DNA of 64,000 nucleotides from Thuidium tamariscinum. Taxonomy: Eukaryota > Streptophyta > Bryopsida > Hypnales > Thuidiaceae. How positions within the stretch are numbered: position 1 is the stretch's first letter; the number at the start of each line of letters is the position of its first letter. The stretch spans positions 11,966,001 through 12,030,000 of the forward strand of contig OX344753.2 of assembly GCA_947034885.2 (NCBI GenBank), in the 5' to 3' direction. A program made the position numbers and the translations under genes. Below the pieces are notes generated by a model. That model did no database searches and was not told the DNA's origin. It saw only the letters and a program-made list of their open reading frames with translations. This document shows positions 12,617-24,814 of the stretch, piece by piece.

Positions 12617-13429
12617 ATGCCAAACTAGAAATATGAGCCTTCAAGCCTTAAGCCTAGGTATATGTAGGTACTCTACAACTATTGAAAGTATATATAACAT
12701 GCCTATAATATAGGTACTATTACACCCAAAAATTTCTAATTTAATTTGATCGATGTGGCAATCTAAGAAGAGTTGAGCTAGGTGTGTGGCTTATCCGTGT
12801 GGCATTCTTCATGTAGTTATTTCAACTTCTTAGATGTTAGGTAAGAGAAAAAAACAATGGAAAACTGACAAGGAAGAAAGAAGTGTAATCACTACTTATG
12901 ATTGGACATTACTTGTGGGCCAAGAACCAATTGGAGGTGAAGAAGAGGGAGGCTACAAGAAGAAATTAGGTGATTTTTTTTGTAGTGTGAGGAATTAGGA
13001 GAGAATTGATGTACTCCCTCTATCCTACTAAAAGCTTCCTAATTAGGCTAATTTACAATCTTTGCAAGAAAAATTTGGGAAGCTTTTAGTAGGACAAAGG
13101 GAGTAATCATAGCCAATATGAATAAAGAATACTTCTTATTTGCCGATATGAAATTATGCATTAGAAATTTATGAGTGCATTGTGTATCAACAATGAGGAC
13201 TTGTGTGCAATGAGTTGTGGAAGTTAATGAGTTCATTCAAAAAGCCTCTTGCATATAATAACTTGCCAAAGAAATCCAAGCGATTTCAATACTCTATTAC
13301 CATGAAAGGTACTTAGAATATAGGCACATGTAACATAGATACCCTATAATCATGGAATGTGCTCATAACATAAGTGCTTAAATTCCTAAGCTCATAGATT
13401 CAAGATTCTACACTCACATGTTAGCAGCC
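12617..13429. mobile_element. TIR element family H, with a nested Stowaway MITE
   Basis: The left end (CCAAACTAGAAATATGAGCC) and right end (CTCACATGTTAGCAGCC) match the family H ends in inverted orientation. It contains the 'tataggtac...gtacttagaatatagg' blocks also seen in the copy near 27.5 kb. The Stowaway MITE at 13012-13105 sits inside and is therefore younger. Confidence 0.5.
13012..13105. mobile_element. Stowaway-like MITE, 94 bp
   Basis: Ends TACTCCCTCTATCCTACTAA and TTAGTAGGACAAAGGGAGTA are inverted repeats about 30 bp long; nearly the whole element can fold into a hairpin. TA at both borders fits the Stowaway target site. Confidence 0.85.
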
Positions 13430-15214
13430 CTCAAAAAAAACAATGTTATATTTTCTCAAGAAAATGCCCTCAATGCCATTGCATAACAATCCCTTTCCAG
13501 AACTTCCACACCACAAATAACAAATCATAAATGAATGAATCAAAACTCCCACATCACAAATCACAAACCCAAATTAATGAATCAAAGGTTTCTACAATAG
13601 ACAGAGCTCAGTCGCTTCTACTCCCCAATAACAAAACGGGGAAAGCTATTGTTTGAGTCTACTTTCTACATAAATTTTGATCCCTATTTTAAGATTGTGT
13701 AATGGCCTAAACTCAATCGCAGAGCCATATACACTAATGTACAGTACATATAAACTTAATCTACAAACCTGAATCATTTCTCAGAAAACCTCAACAAACT
13801 ATGCACCGAGATAATTTCTCAAAATAATCTTAACACTGTCATTTACTTGATGCCACGGCCAGTGCCAATGGAACACACTATTTTTTGTAATAACTTAGTG
13901 CGGTGTTAGTTCGTCATTTTCGATATGTATTCCTGAACTAGTACTAGCAAAAAAAATTGACCTTGAAAGCGTTAATCAAGTGTCAAAATTCTCCAATGAA
14001 AACCAGCTTGTCTCAAACTGGCATGTACGGTGCACAATGGCAACAGAGAAAAAGCTCCACGCTCTCCGAAAGTTACTGTACAGTACTGTACAATCTCATA
14101 TGAATGTAAGAAAGAAAGATGACATACCAGTCTGACACTGGTCTGTTCACCAACGAATTTAAGTAAACAATGTAGTGCATCCTCCTTCGTACTCTTCATA
14201 ACAAAGGTCTTTGATGCTTGAAAATTGCCAGCAGAGGAGAACAGCCTGTGCTTCTCCCGCTTGGGCATCAGGTTCAAGAACAATTTCCACTCCAAATAAA
14301 TTCAATCAGCTTCTGCCAATCCTCTGGTAAGATTCTTGTAAACACAATGAACACGCCTGCAAACAACATACTGAGCTTCTCAGCCAATTACTTGTACAGT
14401 ACACAGCAAGAGATGAGCGCAAATCATCAGAAAGGGGTGCGTAACATAATTGATATTAACACTTCTAATGTAGAGAATCCACACAAGGAATATGAGAGAT
14501 TGGTACAAAACGCAGCCAACAAATAAAACCAAAATCGATTTATTACGCTACACAGAATTGGAACTGCTAAGATGTCACAGAACCCTCAACTCACTCCTTT
14601 TAGATCTGTAAGATCTCAGCACAGACAAAGATGGAAAACTCAAGGAATAAATGGCTCAAGGATCGTAATCCATTTCGGACCTACCGAAAATCCAACTACC
14701 TCTTACTATATACAACTCATGTAACTTAGTCACACTAAGGATTTGCTGTATTCACAAATAAAAGTAACCATGGTTTTGGCTAAATGTCTACGGCCGCTGC
14801 AGCTTGATTGGAAATGGGGTTGTCTACTGTCACGTACAACCTCCACCTTTGAAATTGCATAAGAAATTCTTACATCGAGAAAAATAAATTTGGCTCACAC
14901 CCAAAGACCTCTCCACATTCCTATACATCCTCCCTAAAATCTCTCCCTACATAAGTTAAAATGCTGAAAACGACACAAATAGTATCCTCAACCTTATATA
15001 TAATTTACAATGCTGAAGTTTTCACTCCAACTAGAAGCAGTCACGGGCTTTCAGGGCGGCAGTAATGGCATCTGCCTAAACTCTCAAATGTGTGCACTAT
15101 CAACCATATTACAGGTTGGATAGAGACCATGCAATTCAAATGACATCTACTCTACATATATCTTGCCTAGATTGCAAAATGTACATCCCGAGTCCTACAG
15201 ACGTGCACTAAAAT
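13430..15214. other. 3' flank of the NAC gene
   Basis: Higher-complexity sequence than the MITE-rich DNA to its left, probably holding the 3' UTR and downstream region of the NAC gene. Frames at 13972-14295 (minus) and 14218-14526 (plus) show no recognisable domain. I could not place the polyadenylation site. Confidence 0.4.
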
Positions 15215-17991
15215 TTACAAAATCACTTTGAACATGGTCTGAGCTATTCTCCATGTGCCACGCAACAAGAAGAACCAAATGAGAGCTGAGACGACTCCCA
15301 ACAAGAAAACAAAAACGAAACCACTCCGAGAACCCTTGGCCACCTTTCTTTGATGAGGCGGTCTCTTCGAGCTGCACTGCGCACAGCTCTCTTGATTGCA
15401 ATCTTCACTGCAAGGCTTCACTGTTCCCGTCATCACCCCTTGGTGCAACTTTCCCCCGGCGTAGTTCATCACAGCTGCCTGCAAAGTCTTGGCGCCATTC
15501 TCAGAGCATGAGCATGTGATAGTAAGCGCAGTCACTTGTGTATCCGAAGCTGTCACGTATGTGCTGCTGAAGCTAGGTAGCTCAGCAGCGGAAGCTGGAA
15601 GTATCGGCAGCAGTCTATTTAACCTTGACAACTTTCCAGAGGGTTTCTCTGAGTCTTCCGGGAGAGCTGGTGGGACAAAATCTGGTATCTGCCATTGATC
15701 AGCGGACGCCTCGGCGGCCATGGACGCAGAATCAAACTCTGGTGGCAAAGATCCATCCAGAGACTGCAGCGCAGCAGGTTGCAAATTTTCCCCACTTGAT
15801 GAAGGCAGAGCACCTTCAAAATTCGCCCACGGCGACCATAAGTCTGCACGTACAGCAAAACCAAAACTTAATCCATATTCCACGCACAATATTTTTCACG
15901 AGGCAATCATCAGTCCCCATCTCCTGCAATGACGACATAAGCCACCTGTCTACCAAACGACCTGTTCAAACCTGATATCTACGGATACCAACAAATTTTC
16001 TATGTGAAACCATTACACTACGGACAGCAACGTCATAAGGATACACAGAACTATTCAAAGCTTCGCTTCAAAACCAAAAAGAAGCTCCTGATGAAGTGCG
16101 CACAGAAACTCTACAGCAGCCAAAAATTCAGAAAGGGTAATCTTCGCGGAAACCTAAGCTCAGTCACTCTCAGTACCTTGATCAGATACTACGCCAGCAC
16201 CGTCACGTCCCAAATTTAAATGTTCTCCGTCGATAGACCACCCTCCAGAAGGTCTTTCCAGATCAACACTCGATGACGCAAGCTCGGCAAACGCTGACAA
16301 ATCCCGGGACGACGCACTGCTGTGGAGGATACGAGGTTGCTGCTGCTGACTCACGGCAGGCTCAGTGCGAAAAAAACTCTCCGCTTGACTGATGAACGGC
16401 TGAGGACGCTGCAACAAGATTCGACGAGCAGTATCGCCCTGAGAGATCAGATGTTGCACCGCCATTACATTGTTACTCCGAGGAGGCCGCAACTGAATTT
16501 CAGAATCCTCCTCGACCTCCGTCAGATCATTGATCTCCAAGTAATCGTCCGTGACTAAAGCTCCAACAGGACCTCCAAAATCGTGTGAATGGCTATCGAA
16601 ATCGAGGACCTCGGAATAGTCCAGATCCCCAGCGCTCAGCAACTCACCACCGAACATCAAGTCGTTATCAATGACTGTCTCCCTCCACACGGAGTCCTCT
16701 TGAGGCTGCGCCTGAACGATATCCAAAATCTCCTGCACCATGGCACCATCGTCGTCTCCATTCCTGAATTCCTCCAGAATTTCAGGAAAATCAGAGGGGT
16801 AGTTCGCCCATTGATTGTCCGCATGGTCAGTGCCCACCACCTCCTCAGCAATATATGCTCCTAGAACCTGAACAGTCGAAAGACAACTCAATTTAGAGAA
16901 GAACCCCGGTTCCATCATAAAAACACAAAATCTTTAGGCATCAAACACATCTGTATGAGCAAACAGAGAACAATGACGCCTAATTAATTTGAAAAACGTT
17001 CTTGAAACTATTCTATCATAAAACGACATGAAATTCGATGGTGTCCACCCCATGCATCACATTAAACAAAGTCCGATAGAGTTTTAACGTACAAGTCACA
17101 ACCTGTGTAACTCACAAACCCGTAGGAAGGACCCCCAGCACCTACCGATCCCGGGACGAACGAAGCATCCGTTGTAGGTCCCACAATTTCCGTCTCTAAT
17201 GCAGGCTCGACCTTCACCTCCGCCTCTGTCAGCAGCAACGGCTCGGCAGGAACCTCGTCGTCAGCAGGGAGAGAAGGGCTGTCGGGCTCCTCAACGAAGG
17301 GGGCTCCATACTGCTCCCCGTTCTTCGGTCCTGCACCGCTCTTCTTGAAGATTTTCGCGAGCACATAAGGCTCCTGCCGACTCGTTAAATTCTCGTACAC
17401 CCTGTCCTCCATCCGGTACTCGTGCATGACCCAATCCGTGCGCTCCCCGCGAGGAGCTCGCCCTTTGTAGTACACGAGGGTCTTCTTCATGCCGCTGGAC
17501 CTGTTAGATCGCACAGTCCGGTCCTTTCCAGTCGACTTCCAGTAGCCAATTTCAGTCGCTCGGTTGGTGCGAGAGCCGTTCGGGTACTTCCTATCCCGGG
17601 CGCTGTAGAAGAAATACTCCTGGTCTCGACTTCCAAGTAACGACTTATCTGAGAAAGCAGAGCATGGGAAGTTATTAAAACGAGACCCAGAAACCCAACC
17701 TTCACTGTAAATTCAAACTAAAACAGCCATTTGCGAATAAAGAAATGTCCAAATGCAAACTCATCACAACCAAAAGCGACCAAAAACAGAGCTTACGAAC
17801 AAATTCAAACCAAGGGCACATTCGCATGGCACCGTACCAGGCAAGTCCCACGGCTCCCACTTGTACAAATCCACGACCGCAATCGGATTCATCTCAATAG
17901 GACGGCCATTAATTTTCTCCTTCAAGTAGTACGCAACCAGCTCCACATCCGTCGGATGGAACCGGAAACCAGGGGGCAATCTCTCCGCCAT
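15215..17991 (-). CDS. Membrane-tethered NAC transcription factor (NTL type)
   Basis: Four exons join in frame with GT-AG borders: 17991-17838, 17648-17146, 16867-16177, 15843-15215 (introns 189, 278, 333 bp), giving 658 residues. The NAC DNA-binding domain fills about residues 5-154: [20 protein letters not shown] (5-24), [21 protein letters not shown] (88-95), [20 protein letters not shown] (105-124), then [12 protein letters not shown] long acidic, Ser/Glu-rich region follows, then a Cys-rich stretch and a single hydrophobic helix (about 624-643, [20 protein letters not shown]) with a short basic tail. Known NAC proteins of this form sit in the ER or other membranes and are released by proteolysis to enter the nucleus; [12 protein letters not shown] after the NAC domain resembles the Arabidopsis ANAC013/016/017 group, which signals mitochondrial stress. 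That functional link is inference. I chose the ATG at 17991 because it directly precedes the NAC domain; an in-frame ATG at 18105 would add 38 residues. Confidence 0.93.
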
Positions 17992-18720
17992 AGCTTCTCG
18001 AAACCCTGACAAACTTGAAACCCCGAAATGCACCGTCCTCCGATTACTTGTAGTTTCCGTCACTACCAACCCCAAAGGCTCGATACGATAGCGTCGGTTC
18101 TCCACGCGAACGCCACAAAAGCCCCAGAATCCAACGCTTCCGAACTAAACTTCGGAATCTCACACGCAAATGGCGCTAGACTGGGGTTTTGGTACTACCA
18201 AAACCCGCCGAAGCTCCCCACAGCTCACAATCCCCACAACTCTGGGGTCCCGAGAACACGCCGCCTCGACACCGACACCAAGACTTACCGCAACCGCAGC
18301 TGAAAGAACGAGAATGAAATGAAATGAGCTTGTGCTTAGGAATAGCAGAAGGGACTCTCATGGGAAGCGCACTGCCCAAGCCAAGTGAGCTCACTCCGTC
18401 GCCAAGCGAGAGAGCGCGCAGGACGCCAGCTAGAAGCGCAAAAAAGAGCGCCCCGAAGAGAGGCTGCTGCAGGCCTTGAAGAGGCAGACTTTTGTGGCGG
18501 GCAGGAGAGGTCTGCCCGGGTCGAAAGACTTGGGCAGCAAGGCAGGAAAACTTCAGCTTCCCGCTGGTTCGGGAACGCGGTCGCTCCCCTTGACCCGCCT
18601 GCTTTGCCGTGTGTGGACTATTCTTCGTGGCTGCTTCCCGGCTCTGCAGACTGCAGACAGATCGCTCGGTTGAGGCCCGGGACTTTCCGAGGACGGATAC
18701 CGGCAATCGACGGGTCACAA
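17992..18720 (-). promoter_or_regulatory. GC-rich upstream region / 5' UTR of the NAC gene
   Basis: GC-rich block directly upstream of the NAC start. It includes an in-frame upstream ATG at 18105 ([10 protein letters not shown]...), which is either an N-terminal extension or leader. Several long frames cross it on both strands and look composition-driven. No TATA box was located. Confidence 0.45.
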
Positions 18721-18726
18721 AGGGGA

Positions 18727-18926
18727 CTTTCCACCAGGGCTTTTTATTTATTTTAACCGTTTTGGGGCATTCCAGAAACCGATTTTCTGTGAAGTAAATT
18801 AATGTGTAAGTTAGGGCAAAGTCTGCTTTCCACCAGGGCTTTTTATTTATTTAAACTTTTGGGGCATTCAGTCCAGAAACCGATTTTCTGTGAAGTAAAT
18901 TAATGTGTAAGTTAGGGCAATGTCTG
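18727..18926. repeat. Tandem duplication of about 100 bp upstream of the NAC gene
   Basis: 18727-18825 and 18826-18926 repeat the same sequence (start CTTTCCACCAGGGCTTTTTA, end GTAAGTTAGGGCAA) with a few small indels. It lies about 740 bp upstream of the NAC start codon. Confidence 0.9.
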
Positions 18927-19370
18927 CCGAGGAGGGAATAATGCTAAAAAGAAATGGGTCAACAGGCTTGCGAGGACTTAAGTCCTCACAAACATTAAAA
19001 TTTTGGATTAATCTAGCTTCTAATTCGCCGAGAATGGGCGTAATAGCAAAATAGAAGAAAAAACTGAGAGGGAAGAGCTTTGATTGGGAGCATCAAAGGT
19101 GGGTATCTCCACAACCATCACTTTTAGTTTATGTGCCTAGATTAGATTGGTCAAATTTTCATTGATTTGTTTGTTGGCATATGAAAGGAGGTTTGAATGC
19201 ACTAAAGAATGTGATATTTAAATTTTGTATGCAAAAGTTATGAAGGATCAAAGTTTGATTCCGAAGCAATTTCTTCTACATAGGTACATAACTAATTTTA
19301 GAGATGTACACAAAGCAAAGATGGTAGATTCGTAATGGTGCATTTGGGAGTGCCCACCTTATTCATTCCC
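18927..19370. other. Intergenic DNA, no gene seen
   Basis: AT-rich transition from the GC-rich NAC promoter into repeat-rich DNA; no motif recognised. Confidence 0.5.
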
Positions 19371-19703
19371 CATTAGATGTTTTTCAATCCCATAGGAGAT
19401 TGTTTCAAGGTTGTTCTCCAAAATTGTTCCTTATGCATTGTGCTAGTCTGAATTTATTTATTTTTAAATTTAAATTCCAAAAAAATTCAGAATGTATAAA
19501 AAAACTAATAAATGGTTAAAAAAATTTATTTATTTTGAAAAGTTATTTTAAAATATTTAATAATTAATTTAAAAAATAAAAGCATAAGTAAAATCTGATG
19601 TAGCAATCTCTCGACCACATCAAACTACCTATATGGTAGTGTTCCCATGGTTCCCATAGATTGGAAACCCACAATCTTCTAAATGCCTAAAAAACATTTA
19701 ATG
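19371..19703. mobile_element. MITE family A, copy 3
   Basis: Begins CATTAGATGTTTTTCAATCC and ends TAAAAAACATTTAATG. The interior has the TGTAGCAATCTCTCGACCAC and GTTCCCATGGTTCCCA blocks typical of this family. Confidence 0.75.
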
Positions 19704-20669
19704 ATAACTTATGTTGAGAAAGGGATTACTTGGTATGAATTGTAAAGCAAGAAATTACGAATAAAAGAATTTCTTTGTGGCATCCAATCTCCATATACAC
19801 AAAGTCAAATACATAGCCATTGCACCTAATCATAGCTCAAGGCAACTATTGGCTTACTTACTCAAAAGCCAATGGTGGCAAACATTCAAATACATACAAT
19901 TTTCAAAAATGACAAATGATATATGACTTATCCTCTATATATTAAGTACAATTTGAAATTGTTGTCTTTTTATGAACACATAGATGAAGGAATGTGTTGA
20001 TGATCAAGAGACAAAAAAAAGAGTAGGGAATGGAAAAATTGGAGTTATTGGTTATAAGGTATTTATTACATAATTCTTTGATAACATTATATAATTTGTA
20101 CACCACTTCAACGAGGAATTTCCTTGCATGAATTGCGAAACTCTTTGCATCCATTGTTAACTATGGAACATGCAAAATAGAGATGATATTTTGCTTAGTC
20201 ATATGTATGTGCATACATTCATCTAAAATGCAACCATATTCTTCAAAATTTTATAGAAAAATTGGCAATTTCATCCATTTGAAAAGGAGGAATGTATGGC
20301 CTAATATTACTTCAAAAATAGTTTTTGAACAGAAAAGTATTCAAAAAGAATTTCTTGCCTTCTAGGTGGACTAGGGCTAGAGAAGGCAAGAAGAACCAAT
20401 CCAAATGCTTTGTCATGCAAAAAATAGTTTGAATTTATTATATATCATGAATAAAAATTTGAATTCATATTTGAAACATGATACTTTTACTTAGCTTGAA
20501 TAAAGATAAAATTGATCAAGTACAAAATGGACACAAGTTTTTTTGAGATCCAAATGAATCTACAAGGTTTAGAATATAGATTAGTTTGTCCAAACTAGCC
20601 AAGGAGCATTGGCCCTCTCATTATTTCTTTTCACACATAGAATAAACATTAGAATATACTATTTGTTAC
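19704..20669. other. AT-rich intergenic DNA, no gene seen
   Basis: Short chance frames only (19942-20154 minus, 20183-20365 plus); no domain recognised. Confidence 0.55.
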
Positions 20670-20672
20670 TAA

Positions 20673-20811
20673 GGGGTGTTTCACACTATGGCCGTCTAAG
20701 TCGAGAGGCCATGGTTTTTTCAAATCTGATTGGTGAAAATCATGGTTTCTAAAATCTGATTGGTGGAATCGATGGTCTCTTGACTTGGACGGCTGTAATG
20801 TGAAATACCCC
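20673..20811. mobile_element. Tourist-like hairpin MITE, 139 bp, TAA duplication
   Basis: Ends GGGGTGTTTCACACTATGGC and TGTAATGTGAAATACCCC are inverted repeats of about 30 bp, flanked by TAA at 20670-20672 and 20812-20814. A 3-bp TAA/TTA duplication is typical of PIF/Harbinger (Tourist) elements. Confidence 0.85.
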
Positions 20812-22106
20812 TAATGATGAGATTTGGAAAATTTAAATCATATCGGAACCCCAAACTGTAAGTTAGCCAAGAAGGGTCAAAATACAAAATTAATCATCGA
20901 TTAGCAAAATTTGGGGCAAATTTTTACATTTCTCCTCGGCAAATAGTTTAAGTTGAACTCTAATTTATTTTAGTATGGAGTTTAATAAATCAATTTTTAT
21001 AATATATATCTTGTTGATTTGGATGAAATTCTAAATGCCATTACAACTTGAATTAAAGCTTTTATTCCAATCTCAAATATTAGTTAGCTTTAAAATTCCA
21101 CTGTAAGAATTGCAAATGTAGGTATTTTCTTGCAACATTTTAAAAACATATAAGAAGACAAAAATTTACTTAAGTGTATCATTATTCAAAAAAAACAATT
21201 TGAGAAGAATATTATTAGTATATTTGATAGGTTTTAAAGGAAAAATAGATAATTGGTTTTTAGAATGAGACATTCAAGTAGTATTTTATCTCCCTTTCAT
21301 TGTAGTTTTAAGGGTCATTGATTGTAGAGCCAAGAACCAAGATTGAGCCTTACTTGATTATGATGAATTAAAAATTGAGTCAACTTTGCATCTTTATAAT
21401 TCTTACTTAAAATTACAAAAGAGATCCTTTGAGGTTTTTGGTTTTTGACATTTTAATATTTTTGTTAAAAATCCAAACCTCTCAACACCAAAACAAAGCC
21501 CTACAACTTTGCAAGTTTAGAAGTAAAACCTTGAGAAGATGGAAAATTTGAAATCTATATTCCTCCGCTAATATTTACTATTTTTATTTAAACCTTACAA
21601 TACTTTGTAATGTCCTACTATCTTCTAAACTTTGTCTTTTGGTCAAAAAATAGCTAATTGTATTCAATTGTCGACTACATCTTTCAATTATATTTTACTA
21701 TATAAGTTCCAAAGGATTTGTAGGAGACTCTTATGGGCCTTTGAGACATTTGAAGGATTCTCTAAGAAATTTAAGATTTTGAAGAACTCTTGAGTCTTGA
21801 AGGATTTGAAATGCTTTCATGTGATTCTAAGAGACTTTAGAAGGTTTTTAGGGGTCTTAGTTCCCAAGCAAGGCATTCCAAATAATTTCAAGAAATTCTA
21901 AAGAAAATATTAGGATTTTAAGTGGTTTATGAGGAATTTTGTGTAGCGGACCTTCTATGCAATATTAGGGACTCTATAAAGATCTTGAGCATTGTAAGAA
22001 CCTTGTGTTATTTTGAACGCATTTTTATACCATCTAATTGCTATTCATATTAACCCCTAAATGGTCTAGCCTTTTGAACTTTATTAGGAATATTTTCTAA
22101 ATTGAA
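20812..22106. other. AT-rich intergenic DNA, no gene seen
   Basis: No coding signal. The stretch around 21.7-22.0 kb repeats the word AGGATTT / TTTAAGG in slightly varied form but shows no clear unit. Confidence 0.5.
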
Positions 22107-22834
22107 GGGTGAATGCAAGAAACACCTGTACTATTTGTTGCGTTTTACTACAATACTCATGACTTTTTTTGGAGTACTTTAAAATTAGAAAATTAATTTG
22201 AAAAAAATTTGAAAAATATGAACAATGTATAGACCTCTAAGATGAAGGTTTTCACCGAAGGAAATTGATAGAAAAATTCTCTAAGTAGGAGAATTTAAAA
22301 AGTGCCAAACCTCAAGAAAATATATACCTTCATGTTTTAATTCGGTAAAAATAGCAAAAAAAAAAAAAAAAAAAAAAGGTGGCCATTTTCAACAACTCTA
22401 TGGAGATGGTCATCGACCAAAAAAACCACCAAAATAATATTTTATATGTTTCAAAATTCAAGCAGAAAGAAGCTCACTTTGTAGACTTCCACACCACATA
22501 AAAATAACTTTTTTCAAAATCCCTCACATGGAGTGATGTAAAACTACTAGAAGACCATTTCATCCAAATTTCATCTCAAAAACATTAAAAAAAGGTACTC
22601 CTTAGTACTAAAAAACTCCAAATTCTCATTTGTGACATTTAATCACTAGTACTATTTTAGTATTAAATTATTTTTGAAAATTATGAAAAAATTATGTAAG
22701 GTGTATGATAGTCATGAATACCTTCTCTAGAAATCTTGAGTCATTTCGAGCAAAAATGCAAAAGTTATGGCCAAAAAACAGATGAGCACTTAGGTGGTGA
22801 CGGGAAATGGTACAAGTGTTTCTTGCATTTACCC
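22107..22834. mobile_element. TIR element family K (ends GGGTRAATGCAAGAAACAC), 728 bp
   Basis: Left end GGGTGAATGCAAGAAACACC and right end GTGTTTCTTGCATTTACCC are inverted repeats about 25 bp long with two mismatches. The interior is non-coding, with a 22-A run at 22356-22377. The same terminal word marks the foldback element at 59983-61061 and a lone end at 27141-27165. Confidence 0.75.
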
Positions 22835-23901
22835 TGAACTACAAACAAACATTTTCATAAAGTGTATCAACTTTTTTTTTGAATTAAAGTTGTTCAAATT
22901 CAAACTAGACATGGTATAGATTATGTAGAAAAGAAAAACACAACTATCCCACTTGTGGATTGAAAGATAATAACATTTAATCATGATGGTGCTAAAAGTT
23001 TTGCAAAAGTGATTTGAAGTCTTTCAATCTACTTTTTATATGTCAAATCTAAAAATTTGGTCACCAAGTAAATATGAGGTTAAAAGGCTTTATGGTTTAC
23101 ATGCATAACCCCAATCAAATTGTAGCTTCTCAAAATCTACTTTACAATTTTTTTAAATGAATTTTTAATATGATTTTTCTCCAAGACTTAGTGTATTTGA
23201 GGCTCATTTCTAATAGCCCTCAAGACTACAAAAAGTTAAGATTGCAATGCACACCTTTGCATAAAATCTTGAATAGAAAAATCATAATCTATATACTTTA
23301 AATTGGATTTTTGATGTTAAAATTAGACTTTAAAAAGAATTTTTTAATAACATTAAAAACTATGAATTGAAATTTGATTAGGATTTATTTAACTTCAAAG
23401 TATTGTTGACACCAAAATTTGATGCTTTGTGTACATAGAGGTTAACAATGACTTTAAACATTTTATCTAGATCTTGAAGTTTTATGTGAGTTATTGTTAA
23501 TGTAATAGTAAGTGGGCACGTCTATAGAGACGCATTCAAGAAACATGGATTTTTTTTATAGCAGAAGTAATCTAAGAGGCATTAGTTGAGATCCAACTCT
23601 AAACAAGATTGTGAGTTTGCGCACTATGGGAAACTTTAGAAACTCTGCCAAACCTAAATCTAATGTAGTCGGGACATGACCATGTCAGATATTTAACATA
23701 ATAACAAAAATATGAAAAATTTGAAATTTTTTAAGATTTTAGAGTTTTAGAAAAAAAAAATTAGTGTTTATGACTCTAATAGCAGTCAATTGCACCTTCT
23801 CTATTTTGAGAACAACAAGGAAAACAAGCCTAAAATGGCCTTCTATTAACTCAAATCTCTTATAATCTATACAAGAATTCAAAAATGTTTTGCAAGGTGT
23901 T
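22835..23901. other. AT-rich intergenic DNA, no gene seen
   Basis: No gene or repeat boundary recognised. A block at 23640-23740 (TAATGTAGTCGGGACATGACCATGTCAGAT then A/T-rich) faintly resembles family A interior. Confidence 0.45.
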
Positions 23902-23904
23902 ATG

Positions 23905-24253
23905 CACTAGAAGAAAACTACATTGTATTTGACAAAAACTGTGTTGAAATTGTGTTGCATTCAACGTAACGCGTGGAGTGGATTGTGTTGAAGTCCTGCT
24001 TTGTCATGCGAAATTTTTCATTCTAACACAAAATTCTGTGTTTTCCTTGTTGAATTCTGCATTTTCCTTGTTCAATTTTGTGTTGACAAGTTGAAACGCA
24101 GAATTTTGCGTTATGAAGGGAGAACTCAATACAATCTACTCCACATGTTACGTTGAACGCAACGTAGTTCCAATGCAATCTTTGTTAAGTAAAACGTAGG
24201 TTTGGCAAGTTTAACGCAGTTTCTGGCATAAATAGTGTAGTTTTCTTCTAGTG
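23905..24253. mobile_element. CACTA-type MITE, 349 bp, ATG duplication
   Basis: Starts CACTAGAAGAAAACTACA and ends TGTAGTTTTCTTCTAGTG (perfect but for the inner edge), flanked by ATG at 23902-23904 and 24254-24256. CACTA ends with a 3-bp duplication define the En/Spm superfamily. The interior is also strongly self-complementary (AACGTAACGCG... / ...ACGTTGAACGC), so a transcript could fold along its length. No transposase is present. Confidence 0.9.
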
Positions 24254-24448
24254 ATGGCACTTTGAGAGTTTGAGTTTGAAGGATTCATCAAAGATTTTAA
24301 AGCATTTACTTTGAATTTCAAGGGAATCATGAGGGATTTCTAAAGACTCTAGAGATAAACTATGCAATTAGTGAACATTCTTTAGACTAGTACAAGCCAC
24401 TAATTCATTGAAGTGGCTCGTAAATAAGAAAACAAAAAATATGAATAA

Positions 24449-24814
24449 TAGAGTTATTCGTAAAGTAGGCAAAACTGGGATTTAAACCCACCAGTTCTGT
24501 GAAAAAGCTCCTTTGCAATCAACAGAAGTGAGTACAAAACTTTTTTTCATGTCCAAATGATGCCTAAAAAAATGTTCAAAGCGCAATATTGTAGGTCGAG
24601 AAGAGGCGCGATGTTGTAGGCTCACTGCGGGGAGAAGAAGCACAATGTTATGGGCTTTACTCCACGGGTGAGTTTAAGGTGCGATGTTGTGGTGGAAAAA
24701 TTGACGTTTCAAATGGAGTTTGGAAACTCCAAATGACTTTTCAGTTCCACTCTTTAGCCCCATTTTTTTTGAAAAGTTCTGCTCAAACTAGGGAGCACTT
24801 TACAAATAACTCTA
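24449..24814. mobile_element. TIR MITE, about 366 bp
   Basis: Left end TAGAGTTATTCGTAAAGTAG and right end CACTTTACAAATAACTCTA are inverted repeats. Three related GCGCAATATTGTAGG / GCACAATGTTATGGG / GCGATGTTGTGG blocks sit inside at 24580-24690. Confidence 0.65.

Noticed and set aside
13972..14295. 107-codon minus-strand frame downstream of the NAC gene
   Set aside because: No recognisable domain, and no splice signal linking it to the NAC gene; could be 3' UTR.
18028..18797. Frames of 60-180 codons on both strands upstream of the NAC gene
   Set aside because: GC-rich composition leaves all frames open; no domain, and they lie in the NAC leader/promoter.
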